64,000 nt of DNA from Pseudomonas cannabina (GCF_900100365.1 NZ_FNKU01000001.1:2232001-2296000), one strand, 5' to 3'; positions 8,090 through 17,598 are shown, numbered from the stretch's first letter. Notes: generated from the sequence alone by a model not told the origin. Numbers and translations: made by a program.

Positions 8090-8341
8090 ACCCTTCCCCG
8101 GCGTCCTGCCGACGAACAAACCAAACCCCTCAGCTTCAGCCAGTTCTATCTCAACCCAAATCTTGGCGCAGTCGAGCAGCTCGAGCATTTCGCCGAACTC
8201 TTCGCTGCACACCTGGCCGCCGTCCAGTGCAGCTTTAGCCAGGTCGATCAGTCGTTGCCGGTGCTGGTCATGCTCAGCCAGGAACGACCCGCGGTCATCA
8301 ATGCACCGATTCCACTCGGCCAGCGGGTCAGTCTTGTCCAA
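8084..8341 (-). CDS. Phage protein of unknown function
   Basis: Taken from a TTG start at 8341, this encodes 85 residues. The TTG has GGGAGG 6 nt upstream and overlaps the end of the preceding gene by 14 bp, so the upstream in-frame ATG at 8398 is less likely. The protein is acidic, with GEMLELLDCAKIWVEIELAE forming a probable helix. No family is recognised. It is the last gene of the late operon before attL. Confidence 0.55.
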   Translation of the reverse strand: MDKTDPLAEWNRCIDDRGSFLAEHDQHRQRLIDLAKAALDGGQVCSEEFGEMLELLDCAKIWVEIELAEAEGFGLFVGRTPGKGA

Positions 8342-8639
8342 GCACCACCTCCCGGCACCACCACGACTGCCAATAGAAGGCATCACCGACCTGCTCAATA
8401 CCGGTCAGGTTCTTTCCGTTGGTTGCCATGCTGGTGATCGTGACATCGATGAGTGGCGGTATCACGTCCGGCAGATGAGGTGATGACTTGTACAGGAAGG
8501 CGCTGATAGCGATGCGGCCCAGCGCCTCGATCTTGTACTCGGCAATCTGGATATCACCACGGACCGGCTCAATCCGGTGAAGCTCCTTGCGGTCGATGGC
8601 GATGCCAAGATGACGCCGCCTGAGGATGAGATAGTGCAT
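8328..8639 (-). CDS. Phage protein of unknown function
   Basis: 103 residues with a mixed alpha/beta look and a Trp-rich end (YWQSWWCREVV). It ends inside the start region of the next gene, as expected of a packed late operon. The ribosome site is weak (GGTAG). No domain recognised; position after the tail-associated esterase suggests a structural accessory. Confidence 0.55.
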   Translation of the reverse strand: MHYLILRRRHLGIAIDRKELHRIEPVRGDIQIAEYKIEALGRIAISAFLYKSSPHLPDVIPPLIDVTITSMATNGKNLTGIEQVGDAFYWQSWWCREVVLGQD

Positions 8640-8736
8640 TTTACGCTACCGAATTACTGTATATGCAGCCAGTAGAATCGATATGGGGTTTGCCGGGCAA
8701 TACTGTATGAGTAGATTTTCGACAGGTGGCGGCAGC

Positions 8737-9981
8737 CTAAACCTTGCGGATGCCGAACTGCGCGACCTTCACCGTGGTGTTCTGCGCCACGCCGACGGCC
8801 AGGTACAGACCCATGCGCGAGGTGATCACCGTCTCGGTCAGATCAACAGTACCGCGCTGCGTCTCAAGTTGCCCGATGAAGCTGGCGGGTAGCGTGAACG
8901 GTTCCTGGTACTTGTCCATCGACCGAAAGTAGATTGTTGTGGACGTGCCGCTGACGGGCTTGGTGAATGTCAGCTCAGCCTCCCAGCCCAGAATTCCGCG
9001 CGATGAACCAGCAATCTCCACGGCCGATACCATCTCGATGACGTCGCCGGCTGCCAGATTGCCCATTGTGACGTTGGCGATCGGCTGCACATACACATAG
9101 CCACCCGCCGCCGCCAGGGTTCCGCCCAGTTCGATGCACTGCGCCTCGCCGTAGGCGGCAGGCTCCTTGTACCACCGCGTGGTGATACCGGTCAGGCCAG
9201 AGCCAACTGCCTTGTAGCCGTCCGCCAGCACAGACCCAGCCACAGCGCTCACGCCAGCCGGAAGCGTGCCGCCAGTGCCCGTCAGCAACGGGTTGGCATT
9301 GAGGCAGCCATAGGGCCTGATAGTCGAATAAATGTCGCCGGCGTCCGTCGGCAGCGGGATGCCGGGGAATTCGAAGTTGGCATTGATGATCGGCACGATA
9401 CGTGAGCTGAGGAAGTCCGCGCCCAAGATGTTCGGGTGCAGACCCTCCACGGTCATATCTTCGGTGAAGCCGTCCCAGATGTTCACCACTGGTACAAACT
9501 GGCTGACGTAGCTCAACACCCAGTCTTTGTAGGCGATCGCATCAGCCAGCGCCTGCCCGGTCAGCGCCTTGCTGCCGAAGCGCGGAGTTCCGGTGCCCAC
9601 GATCAGGTACTTGCCCGGAGTGTTCAGGAACGCGGTGACGATCTTCATCACGTTGGCTTTGGAGTCCGCCAGCGTCATGCCCGACGTTGTGCTGTCGTTG
9701 GTGCGGGACAGCAGCATCCACAGATCGGCGGTGGACGACGCGATGCAGGCCGGCAGCTTGGCAAGGAACTGGCCGGTGTGGTCACCGACCTTTCCCTGGT
9801 TGTCGAGGTAGCTGGGGAACAGGCCGGTGCGCGCCGCAATCATCGCCGCATAGCCGTAGGCCTCGGTTCCGTAAACGGTCGGGCCTACGGTGTGGCAGTT
9901 GCCGGAGAAGCTGTCACCGAGCAGGCCCAGGCCACGGCGGATTGGCTGACGGCGTGGAGCCGGATTAACCAGAAGGCTCAT
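8737..9981 (-). CDS. Phage SGNH/GDSL hydrolase
   Basis: 414 residues. Block I GDSFSGN near residues 22-28 carries the nucleophilic Ser, and GLHPN further on supplies the Asp/His-type block V; these are hallmarks of SGNH esterases. The C-terminal half (after about residue 215) looks like beta-rich carbohydrate-binding or structural sequence. Its place in the tail/lysis part of the phage suggests an enzyme that de-esterifies host surface polysaccharide, such as acetylated LPS or exopolysaccharide (inference). The gene ends in TAG, showing that TAG is a normal stop here. Confidence 0.8.
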   Translation of the reverse strand: MSLLVNPAPRRQPIRRGLGLLGDSFSGNCHTVGPTVYGTEAYGYAAMIAARTGLFPSYLDNQGKVGDHTGQFLAKLPACIASSTADLWMLLSRTNDSTTSGMTLADSKANVMKIVTAFLNTPGKYLIVGTGTPRFGSKALTGQALADAIAYKDWVLSYVSQFVPVVNIWDGFTEDMTVEGLHPNILGADFLSSRIVPIINANFEFPGIPLPTDAGDIYSTIRPYGCLNANPLLTGTGGTLPAGVSAVAGSVLADGYKAVGSGLTGITTRWYKEPAAYGEAQCIELGGTLAAAGGYVYVQPIANVTMGNLAAGDVIEMVSAVEIAGSSRGILGWEAELTFTKPVSGTSTTIYFRSMDKYQEPFTLPASFIGQLETQRGTVDLTETVITSRMGLYLAVGVAQNTTVKVAQFGIRKV

Positions 9982-10190
9982 CGCGTCACCTCGAAATAAG
10001 CGCCGGCAGTCGGGGTGATCCGGGTATAGGAGCTACCCAGCTCCAGAAGATATCCGCCGTCCTTGGCAAGCGTATCGGTCACAACCCAGTTATCGCCGGC
10101 CTTTTTCTCGACCGTCACCGTGCCGCCGTTTGCTTTGACGATCAGCATCGTCCGCCCCATGTCTCTTTGAATCAGCTGGGTATTTGCCAT
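9978..10190 (-). CDS. Small phage structural protein
   Basis: A 70-residue beta-rich protein (TMLIVKANGGTVTVEKKAGDNW...) that overlaps the esterase start by ATGA, implying coupled translation. It may be a small adaptor or capping protein for the esterase or fibre. No family assigned. Confidence 0.6.
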   Translation of the reverse strand: MANTQLIQRDMGRTMLIVKANGGTVTVEKKAGDNWVVTDTLAKDGGYLLELGSSYTRITPTAGAYFEVTR

Positions 10191-10202
10191 TTTATTGTTC
10201 CG

Positions 10203-10730
10203 TTACTCGGAGGTAATCAGGGGTCTTGGGAGCGCATCAACAAGGCGGTTACACGCCTGCCCTGCTATTTGGGACTGGTCATAAGCCTTAGCCAGCTCTC
10301 TCGCTCGCGCGTCAGCCCTGCCGAGCAGGTCGGAGAGCACCATAGCGGCGCGGGTGGCTGCCTTGCCTCGTTCGGCAGCTCCGGTATCGCTGGGCACGCA
10401 ACTTGCCGTTGCTGCCATTTTTCCGGCTTCGATGCGCATGAGCTCACCAGAAGCATCATCGACAGAGCCATCAGTAAGCGCAGCGGTCTGGTTTTGTCTT
10501 GCATCGTTTGCCACCTGGTTGGCCGCTTTCTGGCGGCGTTGTTCTTCGGTTCGGTAGTCGGTGGTCGTGGTGGCCACCGCTTCGGATTGGGCACTGACCT
10601 GCTTTGCCCACTTCGCCTGCCAGGCCAGATCGGTAACGGTCACGCCGTGCCGGTATGCCCCGTACAACGCACCTGCCAGCGCAAGCAGAATCAGCAGCAA
10701 ACCCACCGCCCTCCACGGCAAGGCCTTCAC
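10203..10730 (-). CDS. Rz: Rz-like inner-membrane spanin
   Basis: 175 residues: a single N-terminal membrane anchor (AVGLLLILLALAGALYGAY) followed by a long Gln/Ala-rich helical periplasmic region, as in i-spanins and DUF2514 proteins. It overlaps the endolysin gene by 4 bp. A lipoprotein frame (Rz1) is embedded inside it, which strongly supports the spanin call. With Rz1 it fuses inner and outer membrane at lysis. Confidence 0.82.
   Translation of the reverse strand: MKALPWRAVGLLLILLALAGALYGAYRHGVTVTDLAWQAKWAKQVSAQSEAVATTTTDYRTEEQRRQKAANQVANDARQNQTAALTDGSVDDASGELMRIEAGKMAATASCVPSDTGAAERGKAATRAAMVLSDLLGRADARARELAKAYDQSQIAGQACNRLVDALPRPLITSE
10265..10504 (-). CDS. Rz1: Rz1-like outer-membrane lipoprotein spanin, embedded in Rz
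   Basis: 79 residues in another frame, entirely inside Rz. MQDKTRPLRLLMALSMMLLV precedes the lipobox LVSSC, and the mature part ASKPEKWQQRQVACPAIPEL is Pro-rich, as in o-spanins. I use the ATG at 10504 (AGGTGG upstream); the reading frame stays open further upstream but without lipoprotein logic. Nested Rz/Rz1 is known in lambda and many other phages. Confidence 0.8.
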   Translation of the reverse strand: MQDKTRPLRLLMALSMMLLVSSCASKPEKWQQRQVACPAIPELPNEARQPPAPLWCSPTCSAGLTRERESWLRLMTSPK

Positions 10731-11272
10731 GCCAGCACCTCAAGCGCTCGGGCGTACAGCGCCTGACGGTCAGCCAGTCCATTGGTGCCGCCGTTGATGC
10801 GTTTGGTGATGGTCAGGAAGTCGCCCTTGTCGGCCAGCGTGTTGAGCGCGGCCCGGTGCCAGAACCAAGCCGCCGACATTGCGGCGTACTGCGGCAGCTC
10901 GAGCAGTTCGGGATGGCTGATCAGGTCCAGCCCCAGCGCTTCGCCGCAAGCCTCGTAGTTCGCCCTTCCGGTCACCTGAATCAGGCCCCGCCCACGGTAG
11001 AGCTGGCCATCGCCGTCCGCCTCTGGCGTGTTGCCCAGGCGTTCAGCCAGCTTGCCGGTGTCGTACTTCGACAGGTACGCGCTGCCGCCCAGTTCGCGCA
11101 CGTAACGCAGTTGGCCGGACTCATGACCGACCTGGGCGATGAAAGCTGCGATGCGCAACGGCGTCACGATCTGGTACTTGCTCATCGCCGTGTTGAGGAC
11201 GGGTGCAAAAACGCCGGCTTTCTGGCCGGCGTTCGGGAGTGTCTGCAGTAGTTGCTGCGCGGTGATCGGCAT
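10727..11272 (-). CDS. GH19-type endolysin
   Basis: 181 residues of the glycoside hydrolase 19 (chitinase-like lysozyme) family. The catalytic Glu is in GHESG (Glu51) with a second Glu in YVREL (Glu60), and the segment YRGRGLIQVTGRANY is typical. It cuts the peptidoglycan glycan strand. ATG 11272 with TGGAGA 9 nt upstream is preferred to an in-frame start at 11290. No signal peptide is seen, so a holin should be needed; no intact holin is obvious. Confidence 0.88.
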   Translation of the reverse strand: MPITAQQLLQTLPNAGQKAGVFAPVLNTAMSKYQIVTPLRIAAFIAQVGHESGQLRYVRELGGSAYLSKYDTGKLAERLGNTPEADGDGQLYRGRGLIQVTGRANYEACGEALGLDLISHPELLELPQYAAMSAAWFWHRAALNTLADKGDFLTITKRINGGTNGLADRQALYARALEVLA

Positions 11273-11288
11273 CGGTGTTTCTCCAGGC

Positions 11289-11315
11289 AAAAAAATACCC
11301 GCTCGATGGCGGGGT
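11289..11315 (-). terminator. Hairpin with U-tract just upstream of the endolysin
   Basis: On the minus strand CCCGC-6 nt loop-GCGGG is followed by TATTTTTTT and then directly by the endolysin ribosome site GGAGAAA. It is one of five such hairpin/U-tract/RBS cassettes in the late operon. Confidence 0.6.
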
Positions 11316-11336
11316 GCGGGTGTTGCTGTGCAGGTG

Positions 11337-12746
11337 TTACGCGGCGGCAGGTTCGGCCGTTGGCTGTGCAGCGGCCTTCAGCGCCATCACTTCGGCGTGA
11401 AGCTCTTTCACGGCCCCCATCAGGTCGGTGATCAAGGCCATCGGGTCGAGCTGCTGGATACGTGCGTTGCCTTGTTCGTCGACGCCGTCCTTCTCGCCAG
11501 TCACGGCCAAGGGGTTAACCGCCTGCGCCTCATGCGCAATCAAACCTTGATAGGTGGTGCCGTCGCCACTAAAAACTGCGCCGAACACCTTGCGCTGGTA
11601 GGTGACGATTCTGTAAGCGTCGATCCGATCAAGGTACGACGACACTTTCGCGTCGCTGATGTACTTTTTGAACCGATAGTCAGAACCGAACAGCGTCATG
11701 GTCCCGACGTAGGTGTTGTCGATCCAGACGTCAACGTTGGAACCGGTCCAGTTGTAGTTGTAAACCGTGCCCCCACGGCCTGCGCTCAGGCCTGCTCTGC
11801 ACCAAGTACCAGCTGAAGATACCCGTCCAGTAATTTCAAGCGCACCCGCGACTGTAAGAATTCCGGGGTTTTGGTTGATGATCCTGACGTCATAGTCTGC
11901 TGCGGTTTTGTTGTAGTGGAAGTCGATGTAGGGACTGGTGTTGCTGAGTTCCAAGCCCGCAAACGTGGGAGCAGAGTCTGGGCCGACACCTAGCGCATTC
12001 CGCGCTGTGCCCTGAGTGTTACCGCCAGTGCCGCCGGAAGCAATTGCGATAGGCGCAGCCGTCACAGTGATTGATGGGACCGACAACAACCCGTCGTAGC
12101 TGTAGCTCATGCTGGGCCCGGTCGCAGTATTGGTCCCGTTGACCGAGCGCCACGTGAATCCACCAGCGCCACCGCCGCGGTTCACGATGAAGTGACCTTC
12201 TCCCAAGCCAGATGAGTTCCACCCCACGTACAGCCCCTGAGATCCATAAAGAGCAGCGGCCTGCTGAACTCCCACCTCAGATAACAGCGCCTTTCCGTCC
12301 GTGCGACCCGTGCCACCCTTCGCGACCGGGACTGTGTTCTCAACGGCCACCGAGCCCAAGCCGAGTCCGGTACGGGCATCCTTTGGGTTAGCTCCGCCAG
12401 TGCCGCCCTTGTCTACAGGAAGCGTGTCGTAGTTGCCAGTGGTGCCGAGTGCGGCCATCTTGTCGCCGAACTGTACTCGCAGCTGGTTGAAAGCGTCGCG
12501 CAGCATTTTATCGTAGCCTTGCACAGGCATGATTGCGTATGCGGCACCGCTGACTGTCGCGCCCTTATAGGGTGGCAGAATCGAGATAACCGTGGGGCTG
12601 GCCACGTTGGCGATCTCGTAATTAAGTCCGTCCGGACCTATGAATGCATCACCCACTCGCGAGTTAGCGTCAAACGCTACGTTCACGCCAGTTACAGCTG
12701 TTGATCCGTTTGTCACCGACACAGTACCGTTTCTAAGCCAAGGCAT
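11337..12746 (-). CDS. Tail fibre with C-terminal S74 intramolecular chaperone
   Basis: 469 residues. Three GGTG repeat units (KGGTGGANPKDARTGLG, KGGTGRTDGKALL, SGGTGGNTQGTARNALG) are the phage fibre repeats seen in many tail fibres. The C-terminal 120 residues start with GSDYRFKKYI and contain YQGLIAHE, matching the peptidase S74 chaperone that trimerises the fibre and then cuts itself off. A helical Ala/Pro-rich tail ends it. This is the probable receptor-binding fibre. Confidence 0.85.
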   Translation of the reverse strand: MPWLRNGTVSVTNGSTAVTGVNVAFDANSRVGDAFIGPDGLNYEIANVASPTVISILPPYKGATVSGAAYAIMPVQGYDKMLRDAFNQLRVQFGDKMAALGTTGNYDTLPVDKGGTGGANPKDARTGLGLGSVAVENTVPVAKGGTGRTDGKALLSEVGVQQAAALYGSQGLYVGWNSSGLGEGHFIVNRGGGAGGFTWRSVNGTNTATGPSMSYSYDGLLSVPSITVTAAPIAIASGGTGGNTQGTARNALGVGPDSAPTFAGLELSNTSPYIDFHYNKTAADYDVRIINQNPGILTVAGALEITGRVSSAGTWCRAGLSAGRGGTVYNYNWTGSNVDVWIDNTYVGTMTLFGSDYRFKKYISDAKVSSYLDRIDAYRIVTYQRKVFGAVFSGDGTTYQGLIAHEAQAVNPLAVTGEKDGVDEQGNARIQQLDPMALITDLMGAVKELHAEVMALKAAAQPTAEPAAA

Positions 12747-12769
12747 ATTTGTTACTCACTAAATGGATT

Positions 12770-13559
12770 TCAGACATTCATCTTTGCGAAGACTGCCGGT
12801 AGGAAAAATGCTGTTGGGTTAGCGGCGGCAATAGTGATTGCGTAAAGTTTGGCGTTCGGAAAGTCCCACCAGCAATACAGTGCCCGCGATATGGCGCTAC
12901 CCGAGTTCAAACCCATACCGAACGAATTGATAAGCAGATATTCATTTTCGGGAAAGTTAAATGGCACTGAGTAGTAACAACGAACCAGATTTTGCGATGA
13001 ATAATCAAATCTCTCGTAGGTCCAATTTTGAAACGCGCGAGTAAAGTTTGCGCTAGGGAGACGCTGATTTATTCTAAAACCCAGCTGTTGCCCCCAGATA
13101 AATCAAGGCCTCCAGAGCGTTGCAGGGACGAAAAATCGAATAAATCAGCGCCTCCCTAGGGGTCCCGGAATCGAAAAGCAAATTGGTCGACCCATCCCAT
13201 AGTCGCATCCCAAAGTCAGCCACCGGCTGGGCAGCAAATTGAGCAACGAAATAGCGGCCGTTGGGTTGAGCAGTGTTCACGTCATACGCCCGCACATAGA
13301 AACCCGTCCAGTTACCGGCCGATCCGACAAGACGCATCATGCAAAGCCCTGCAACCGCATTCACAGTGTCGGGCCGAACAAACACCAAGGGCGGTTCTTG
13401 TGATGTAACAGGCCGAGGAAAGTAGGTGGTTGAGCCAAGGCCGCTTTCCTCGGTGGGCTGATAGCGTCCCGAAGCAATCACCATCAGACGCGCATATTGC
13501 GAATCGAGAATTACCACATTGCTGTTATTGGAAAACTCCAGGCCATATGCTTCCGCCAT
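12770..13559 (-). pseudogene. Phage tail protein split by a MITE
   Basis: The 5' part (13559-13160) encodes MAEAYGLEFSNNSNVVILDS and on to LLFDSGTP; then the 99-bp MITE and a CTAG duplication interrupt it. Without them the frame runs on as SANFTRAFQNWTYERFDYSS and ends at 12770, giving 228 residues. The arithmetic is exact (790 - 103 = 687 nt). As it stands, a truncated protein ending inside the MITE (ALIYLGATAGF) would be made. Position between J and the fibre suggests a tail-tip or fibre adaptor. Confidence 0.88.
13057..13155 (-). mobile_element. 99-bp MITE, copy 2 (TSD CTAG)
   Basis: Same 99-bp sequence as at 3074-3172, in opposite orientation, with no differences. Target duplication CTAG at 13053-13056 and 13156-13159. 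It lies inside a prophage tail gene, so it inserted after (or in) the phage. Confidence 0.93.
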
Positions 13560-13879
13560 TATGAAAACCTCATGACAAGCAGCCGCATGGTGCCGTTTGA
13601 AACCGTGCTTGAGCCGTAAGTTCTGGTGTGGTTGTAAACCCTCGCTATACCGTCAACGAGCTCCGTTTCGTGCTGCCTCTGATTGCCGTCGTAAACGCCT
13701 GCCGGTATCACGATTGCAACACCGTTACCCGGCCCGACACCCGGCACAGCAAAGTCCTGGCTGGTCTTTGTGGTGCCGGAGAAGGTAACGAGCGTCGACA
13801 ACACCACCCGGATCGTGAACGAATTCTCGTCCAGCTGAAGCGCAGCATCTGCGCCCCATACCCTCATTCCGTAGCTCAT
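13559..13879 (-). CDS. Small tail-tip protein downstream of J
   Basis: 106 residues from ATG 13879, which overlaps the J stop by ATGA; the longer upstream frame is a shadow of J. The sequence (MSYGMRVWGADAALQLDENS, ending TMRLLVMRFS) is beta-rich. It also touches the start of the MITE-split gene. Likely part of the tail-tip/fibre network; no named family recognised. Confidence 0.7.
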   Translation of the reverse strand: MSYGMRVWGADAALQLDENSFTIRVVLSTLVTFSGTTKTSQDFAVPGVGPGNGVAIVIPAGVYDGNQRQHETELVDGIARVYNHTRTYGSSTVSNGTMRLLVMRFS

Positions 13880-16800
13880 TCGCTTAGATCTCCAAGCTGC
13901 ACGCGCTTGTTGTTGTTGACGTCGTACACGCGTATCGATCGGTTGGTGACCACCAGCCTGCCGCCAGCAGCGCCTGATCCGTTGATCTCTAGCGTCCCAT
14001 CCTTGCGCAAGATCCATCCACGCTGCCCGGCCACGTAGTCGGTAGAGCTGATGAAGCTGCCGATTTTCGCGTTGGTGATCGTGCCGTCCATGATGAAGGT
14101 CGGACCGAGGAACAGCTGCCCGTTCTGGGCAACGAACGGAGTCGATATCGCGCCGCCCGCCAGCGTGTTTACCAGCGCGAACCGGTCGGCAGTCATGAGG
14201 ATCTGGCTCTGCAGCACCCCGCCAACGTTCTCAATCCCTGCGCCTATCCCCGCCATGACGTACTGGCCGTTGGAGTTGACTTGCAATTTGACGGTGTACA
14301 TCGCTGTGAGCTTGCCGTCCGTGGTCGCCTGGGCCGAGCTGACCGTCTGAACGGCTGCGCTCGCGCCGTTGGCCGTAGCCTGCACTTGGTCCAGCTTTGT
14401 GGACAGCGCACCGTCGGCACTCGCTCTGGCGGTAGCCTCGGACTGAATGGCAGCCTGAACCGTTGACTGGTTTGTGGTAACCGTCGCCGTCAGGTTAGTG
14501 ATCTGCTGGGTGGTAGCCTCCCTGTCCGTGGCTTGAGCAGTTTCAACGATGCTGATTTTCGACTCAGCGCCGCCCACTCGGGCATCCAGCACCGTCGTGC
14601 GCTGCGCCAGTGCAAAGTCCTGCTCCGTCCTGACCTTCACTTCCTGTGCCACACTGGCAGTGCTGTCCCATCCCTTGATAGCGTCCAGCAGATCGCCTTC
14701 TCCGCTGTCAGCCCGGTACTGAGCCTGCACCGCCTGTAGCTGGCTGGCGGTAACGCTGGTCTTGCCGTCCACCGTGGTGATGTCTGCGGTGTTCTTCGTT
14801 ACCTGGGCTGCCAGAGCGTTGGCCGTGCGGATCGACTGACCACTGTTCACCCAGTACGCCGGGTTCGGCGGACCGTTGGAGCCATCGGCAGCCGCAGGAA
14901 CCGCAGCAATGGCCGTCCAGAGGTTGTCGCCCACGCGCACGGTGTTGTCCCGCACGTAGGCATCGGTGGGCACGTAGACCAGCGCGTCGGTGATTTCTCC
15001 GATGTTGGCCTTCAGCTCTTCCAGGCGCTCATTGACTGAGCCAGCTCCGTCGCCATCGATGAGGTCGATCCGGTCCAGCAGCTGCTTGGCCAGCTCCGTC
15101 TCCGAAATCTGGTCGGCAATCATTTCAAGGATCGCTCCAGCATTACTGCTGGTCTGCCCCATGACACCCACGCCGGTCGGATACCACGGACCCACATTGC
15201 CGGTACGATCCACCAGCCGCGCCCAGAAAAAGAACGTCACACCCGCCAGCAGCCCCTGCATGACGTGTTCCGACTGCGGGTAGGCCAGGTCGCTGAGCTT
15301 CGTGGCCTTGGCCAGGTCGGTCGTCGGCCCGTACCAGATTTCCGTGCGCTGTGTGTCCTCCGCACCAAGTGGGAAAGTCCACTTGAGCGCGATCCCAAAT
15401 ATCAGCGAGGTGGCTGTCAGTGAGGTTACGGCAGGCGGCAGGCCCTCTTTACCCTTGAGCTGGGTCAGCATCGAATTCCGCCAGCTCGACGAAATGTCAT
15501 ACGCGCTGACGGCACGCACGCGGGCGAGATAGGCGCCGGCATAGATGCCAGTGATGTCAACGCTGGTGGAGCCGGTACGCTGCACCTTGATCCAGTTGCC
15601 GCTGTCCCTTCTCCATTCGACGTCATAGGCAACCGCGCCGGCCACGGCGGGCCAGCTGATGGTCATTGTTGTAACTGCCAGCCCCTGGGCGATAGCCGTC
15701 GTCGACGTCAGCGAAACGCTGGCAGGCGACGGGACAACGGTGATCGGGATTACACTGATTGGTCGCTCTTCCAGGCGAGCTCCGGTATCAATGAAGGCGA
15801 ACTTGCTCGGGTTGTACTGGAGCGCCGTGATCGCGTACTGACCTTCAGCGCTGCGCTTGGTGCTCAACACCCGGTACAGCGGGATAGACAGGTCGTCCGC
15901 ATCGAGCGCCCACTGCAGCTGGGGGGCTGGCTCCTCACTGTAAGAGGTCGTAACAGTGACTGCTCTGCCCATTACTGATTGGACGGTGCGCCCCTCTGCC
16001 TTACCGCTGGGCAAGTTGATGATCAGTCGGTCGCCAGACTTCGCCAGTGTGTCCCGATCTAGAGTCACAACGCGGCCGGCAGCCGAAGTTATACGGCCAC
16101 CGATCTCGCGACCAGCCAGAAGCGAGTCCGCAATAGGGATGATGTAGCCCGGCATCGGGATAGCGCCTTCAAGGCCGGTCGTGAAGCTGACCGTTCTATC
16201 CTGGCTGTTGCTTAGCACAACCCATTTACCGCGCCGCTGTGCCTCAGATGCCCGAGTGCAACCAATGGCCGTCAGCTCAGTTGGCTTGTCACCGTATCTA
16301 CGCTGTAAATCCAGATCGGCATAAGGTATGACGTCGGTGTCGTAGTTGTTGTCTGGATTGTCGTAGCTGACGATTGCGCGAGTGTACCGGGTCTTTGCCG
16401 AGGCGCTGCCGTAGCTGAACTTCCCGTCAATCACGTTTGCGCGCGTGAAAACGTAGTCGAAGTCTTGAGCGCGCGGCATATCGGCCTGCATCACCAGTTG
16501 GCCTTGAGCCCAATACGTCATGCCCCGGTAAATCCCGGCAATATCGCGCAGCAGGGACCATGCTTCGGCCTTGCCTTGCAGATTTATGTCGCACAGGAAC
16601 CGCGGCTCCATGCCGCCGACACCGTTCGGTACCGCCTGATCGCAGTACTGGGAAATCCGGTAGAGCTCCCATTTGTCAACCATCCACGGCTTGATGCGCT
16701 TACCCAGGCCGAATCTATCCTCAGTGCAGATGCCGAAAGTGATCCAGGCCGGGTTGTTGGTCCACGCCAGCTTCATGGTGCCGTCCCATACGCCTGAGTA

Positions 16801-17598
16801 GGTATGGGCGACCGGGTCGTAGTTGCTCGGCACCTGCCATCTGCGGGCCTTGCACTTCACAGTCACGGCTGGGATGTTTGTGAACTGCTCGGCGTCGAAC
16901 TCGATGTAAAGGAGCGCTGTGTTCGGATAGCGCAGCTTTGCGTCGATGACCTCTGTCAGCCCGGCAATGAACATCGCGTCGGAAATCTTGTTGGTGTTCT
17001 GGTTTGGTGTCAGACGGCGTACGCGTATCTGCCAACCGGACGTGGCGGCCGGCAAGTCGATGCGGCGCGATCGCTCGTACCGGGTGGTAGTCTTGCCGTC
17101 CACGGCTTCGCTCAGCACCTGCTGATAGCTGCCCCCGTCGGTGGACACGTCAATGGCGTACTCAATGCGATAGCCGCCGACGTTGCCCTCGTCGTCCTGT
17201 TGCTGAAGTACGGGCCATGCCAGGCGCACGCGCACAGCTGAAAGCTGGGTGTTCGTGATGGAGCGCACCCAGGGCGAGTCGTTGCGTAGTTCAACGTTGA
17301 CGGTTGTCTCGTTGTCTACTGATGGAATGCCCGGGATGTATGACTGGTCCACAGACCCGGTACGCCACTCCCACTTCACGTTCTCGAAATTGACGTTGCC
17401 GCTCGCATCATTGATTGGCGTGTTGTCGAGATAGATGTCCGCAGCAGTCGGGGTGCCTTCGAATTCACCCTCACCAACCGCGATCAGCAGCTTTGCCAGG
17501 TTGGTCGAGCGCAGGCTGTCTGATGCTTCGGTGGGCGCTTTTGGGCTGGCGCTGCCGCCTTTCTCGCCGTGGATGTCGATCTTGCGTGCTGCGCCCAT
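13876..17598 (-). CDS. J: Tail tip / host specificity protein J
   Basis: 1240 residues, the lambda gpJ homologue that forms the central tail fibre. N-terminal region (TNLAKLLIAVGEGEFEG, then YLDNTPI) and the central region (AWSLLRDIAGIYRGMTYWAQ) are typical, followed by fibronectin-III-like modules (about 630-830) and a helical coiled-coil DUF1983-like part with Ala/Thr-rich repeats (about 950-1130). It is preceded by a GGAGAAA site placed right after a hairpin terminator. Confidence 0.92.
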   Translation of the reverse strand: MGAARKIDIHGEKGGSASPKAPTEASDSLRSTNLAKLLIAVGEGEFEGTPTAADIYLDNTPINDASGNVNFENVKWEWRTGSVDQSYIPGIPSVDNETTVNVELRNDSPWVRSITNTQLSAVRVRLAWPVLQQQDDEGNVGGYRIEYAIDVSTDGGSYQQVLSEAVDGKTTTRYERSRRIDLPAATSGWQIRVRRLTPNQNTNKISDAMFIAGLTEVIDAKLRYPNTALLYIEFDAEQFTNIPAVTVKCKARRWQVPSNYDPVAHTYSGVWDGTMKLAWTNNPAWITFGICTEDRFGLGKRIKPWMVDKWELYRISQYCDQAVPNGVGGMEPRFLCDINLQGKAEAWSLLRDIAGIYRGMTYWAQGQLVMQADMPRAQDFDYVFTRANVIDGKFSYGSASAKTRYTRAIVSYDNPDNNYDTDVIPYADLDLQRRYGDKPTELTAIGCTRASEAQRRGKWVVLSNSQDRTVSFTTGLEGAIPMPGYIIPIADSLLAGREIGGRITSAAGRVVTLDRDTLAKSGDRLIINLPSGKAEGRTVQSVMGRAVTVTTSYSEEPAPQLQWALDADDLSIPLYRVLSTKRSAEGQYAITALQYNPSKFAFIDTGARLEERPISVIPITVVPSPASVSLTSTTAIAQGLAVTTMTISWPAVAGAVAYDVEWRRDSGNWIKVQRTGSTSVDITGIYAGAYLARVRAVSAYDISSSWRNSMLTQLKGKEGLPPAVTSLTATSLIFGIALKWTFPLGAEDTQRTEIWYGPTTDLAKATKLSDLAYPQSEHVMQGLLAGVTFFFWARLVDRTGNVGPWYPTGVGVMGQTSSNAGAILEMIADQISETELAKQLLDRIDLIDGDGAGSVNERLEELKANIGEITDALVYVPTDAYVRDNTVRVGDNLWTAIAAVPAAADGSNGPPNPAYWVNSGQSIRTANALAAQVTKNTADITTVDGKTSVTASQLQAVQAQYRADSGEGDLLDAIKGWDSTASVAQEVKVRTEQDFALAQRTTVLDARVGGAESKISIVETAQATDREATTQQITNLTATVTTNQSTVQAAIQSEATARASADGALSTKLDQVQATANGASAAVQTVSSAQATTDGKLTAMYTVKLQVNSNGQYVMAGIGAGIENVGGVLQSQILMTADRFALVNTLAGGAISTPFVAQNGQLFLGPTFIMDGTITNAKIGSFISSTDYVAGQRGWILRKDGTLEINGSGAAGGRLVVTNRSIRVYDVNNNKRVQLGDLSE

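Noticed and set aside
8061..8483. Plus-strand ORF at the left prophage end
   Set aside because: Antisense to two minus-strand genes that have overlaps and a ribosome site typical of the late operon.
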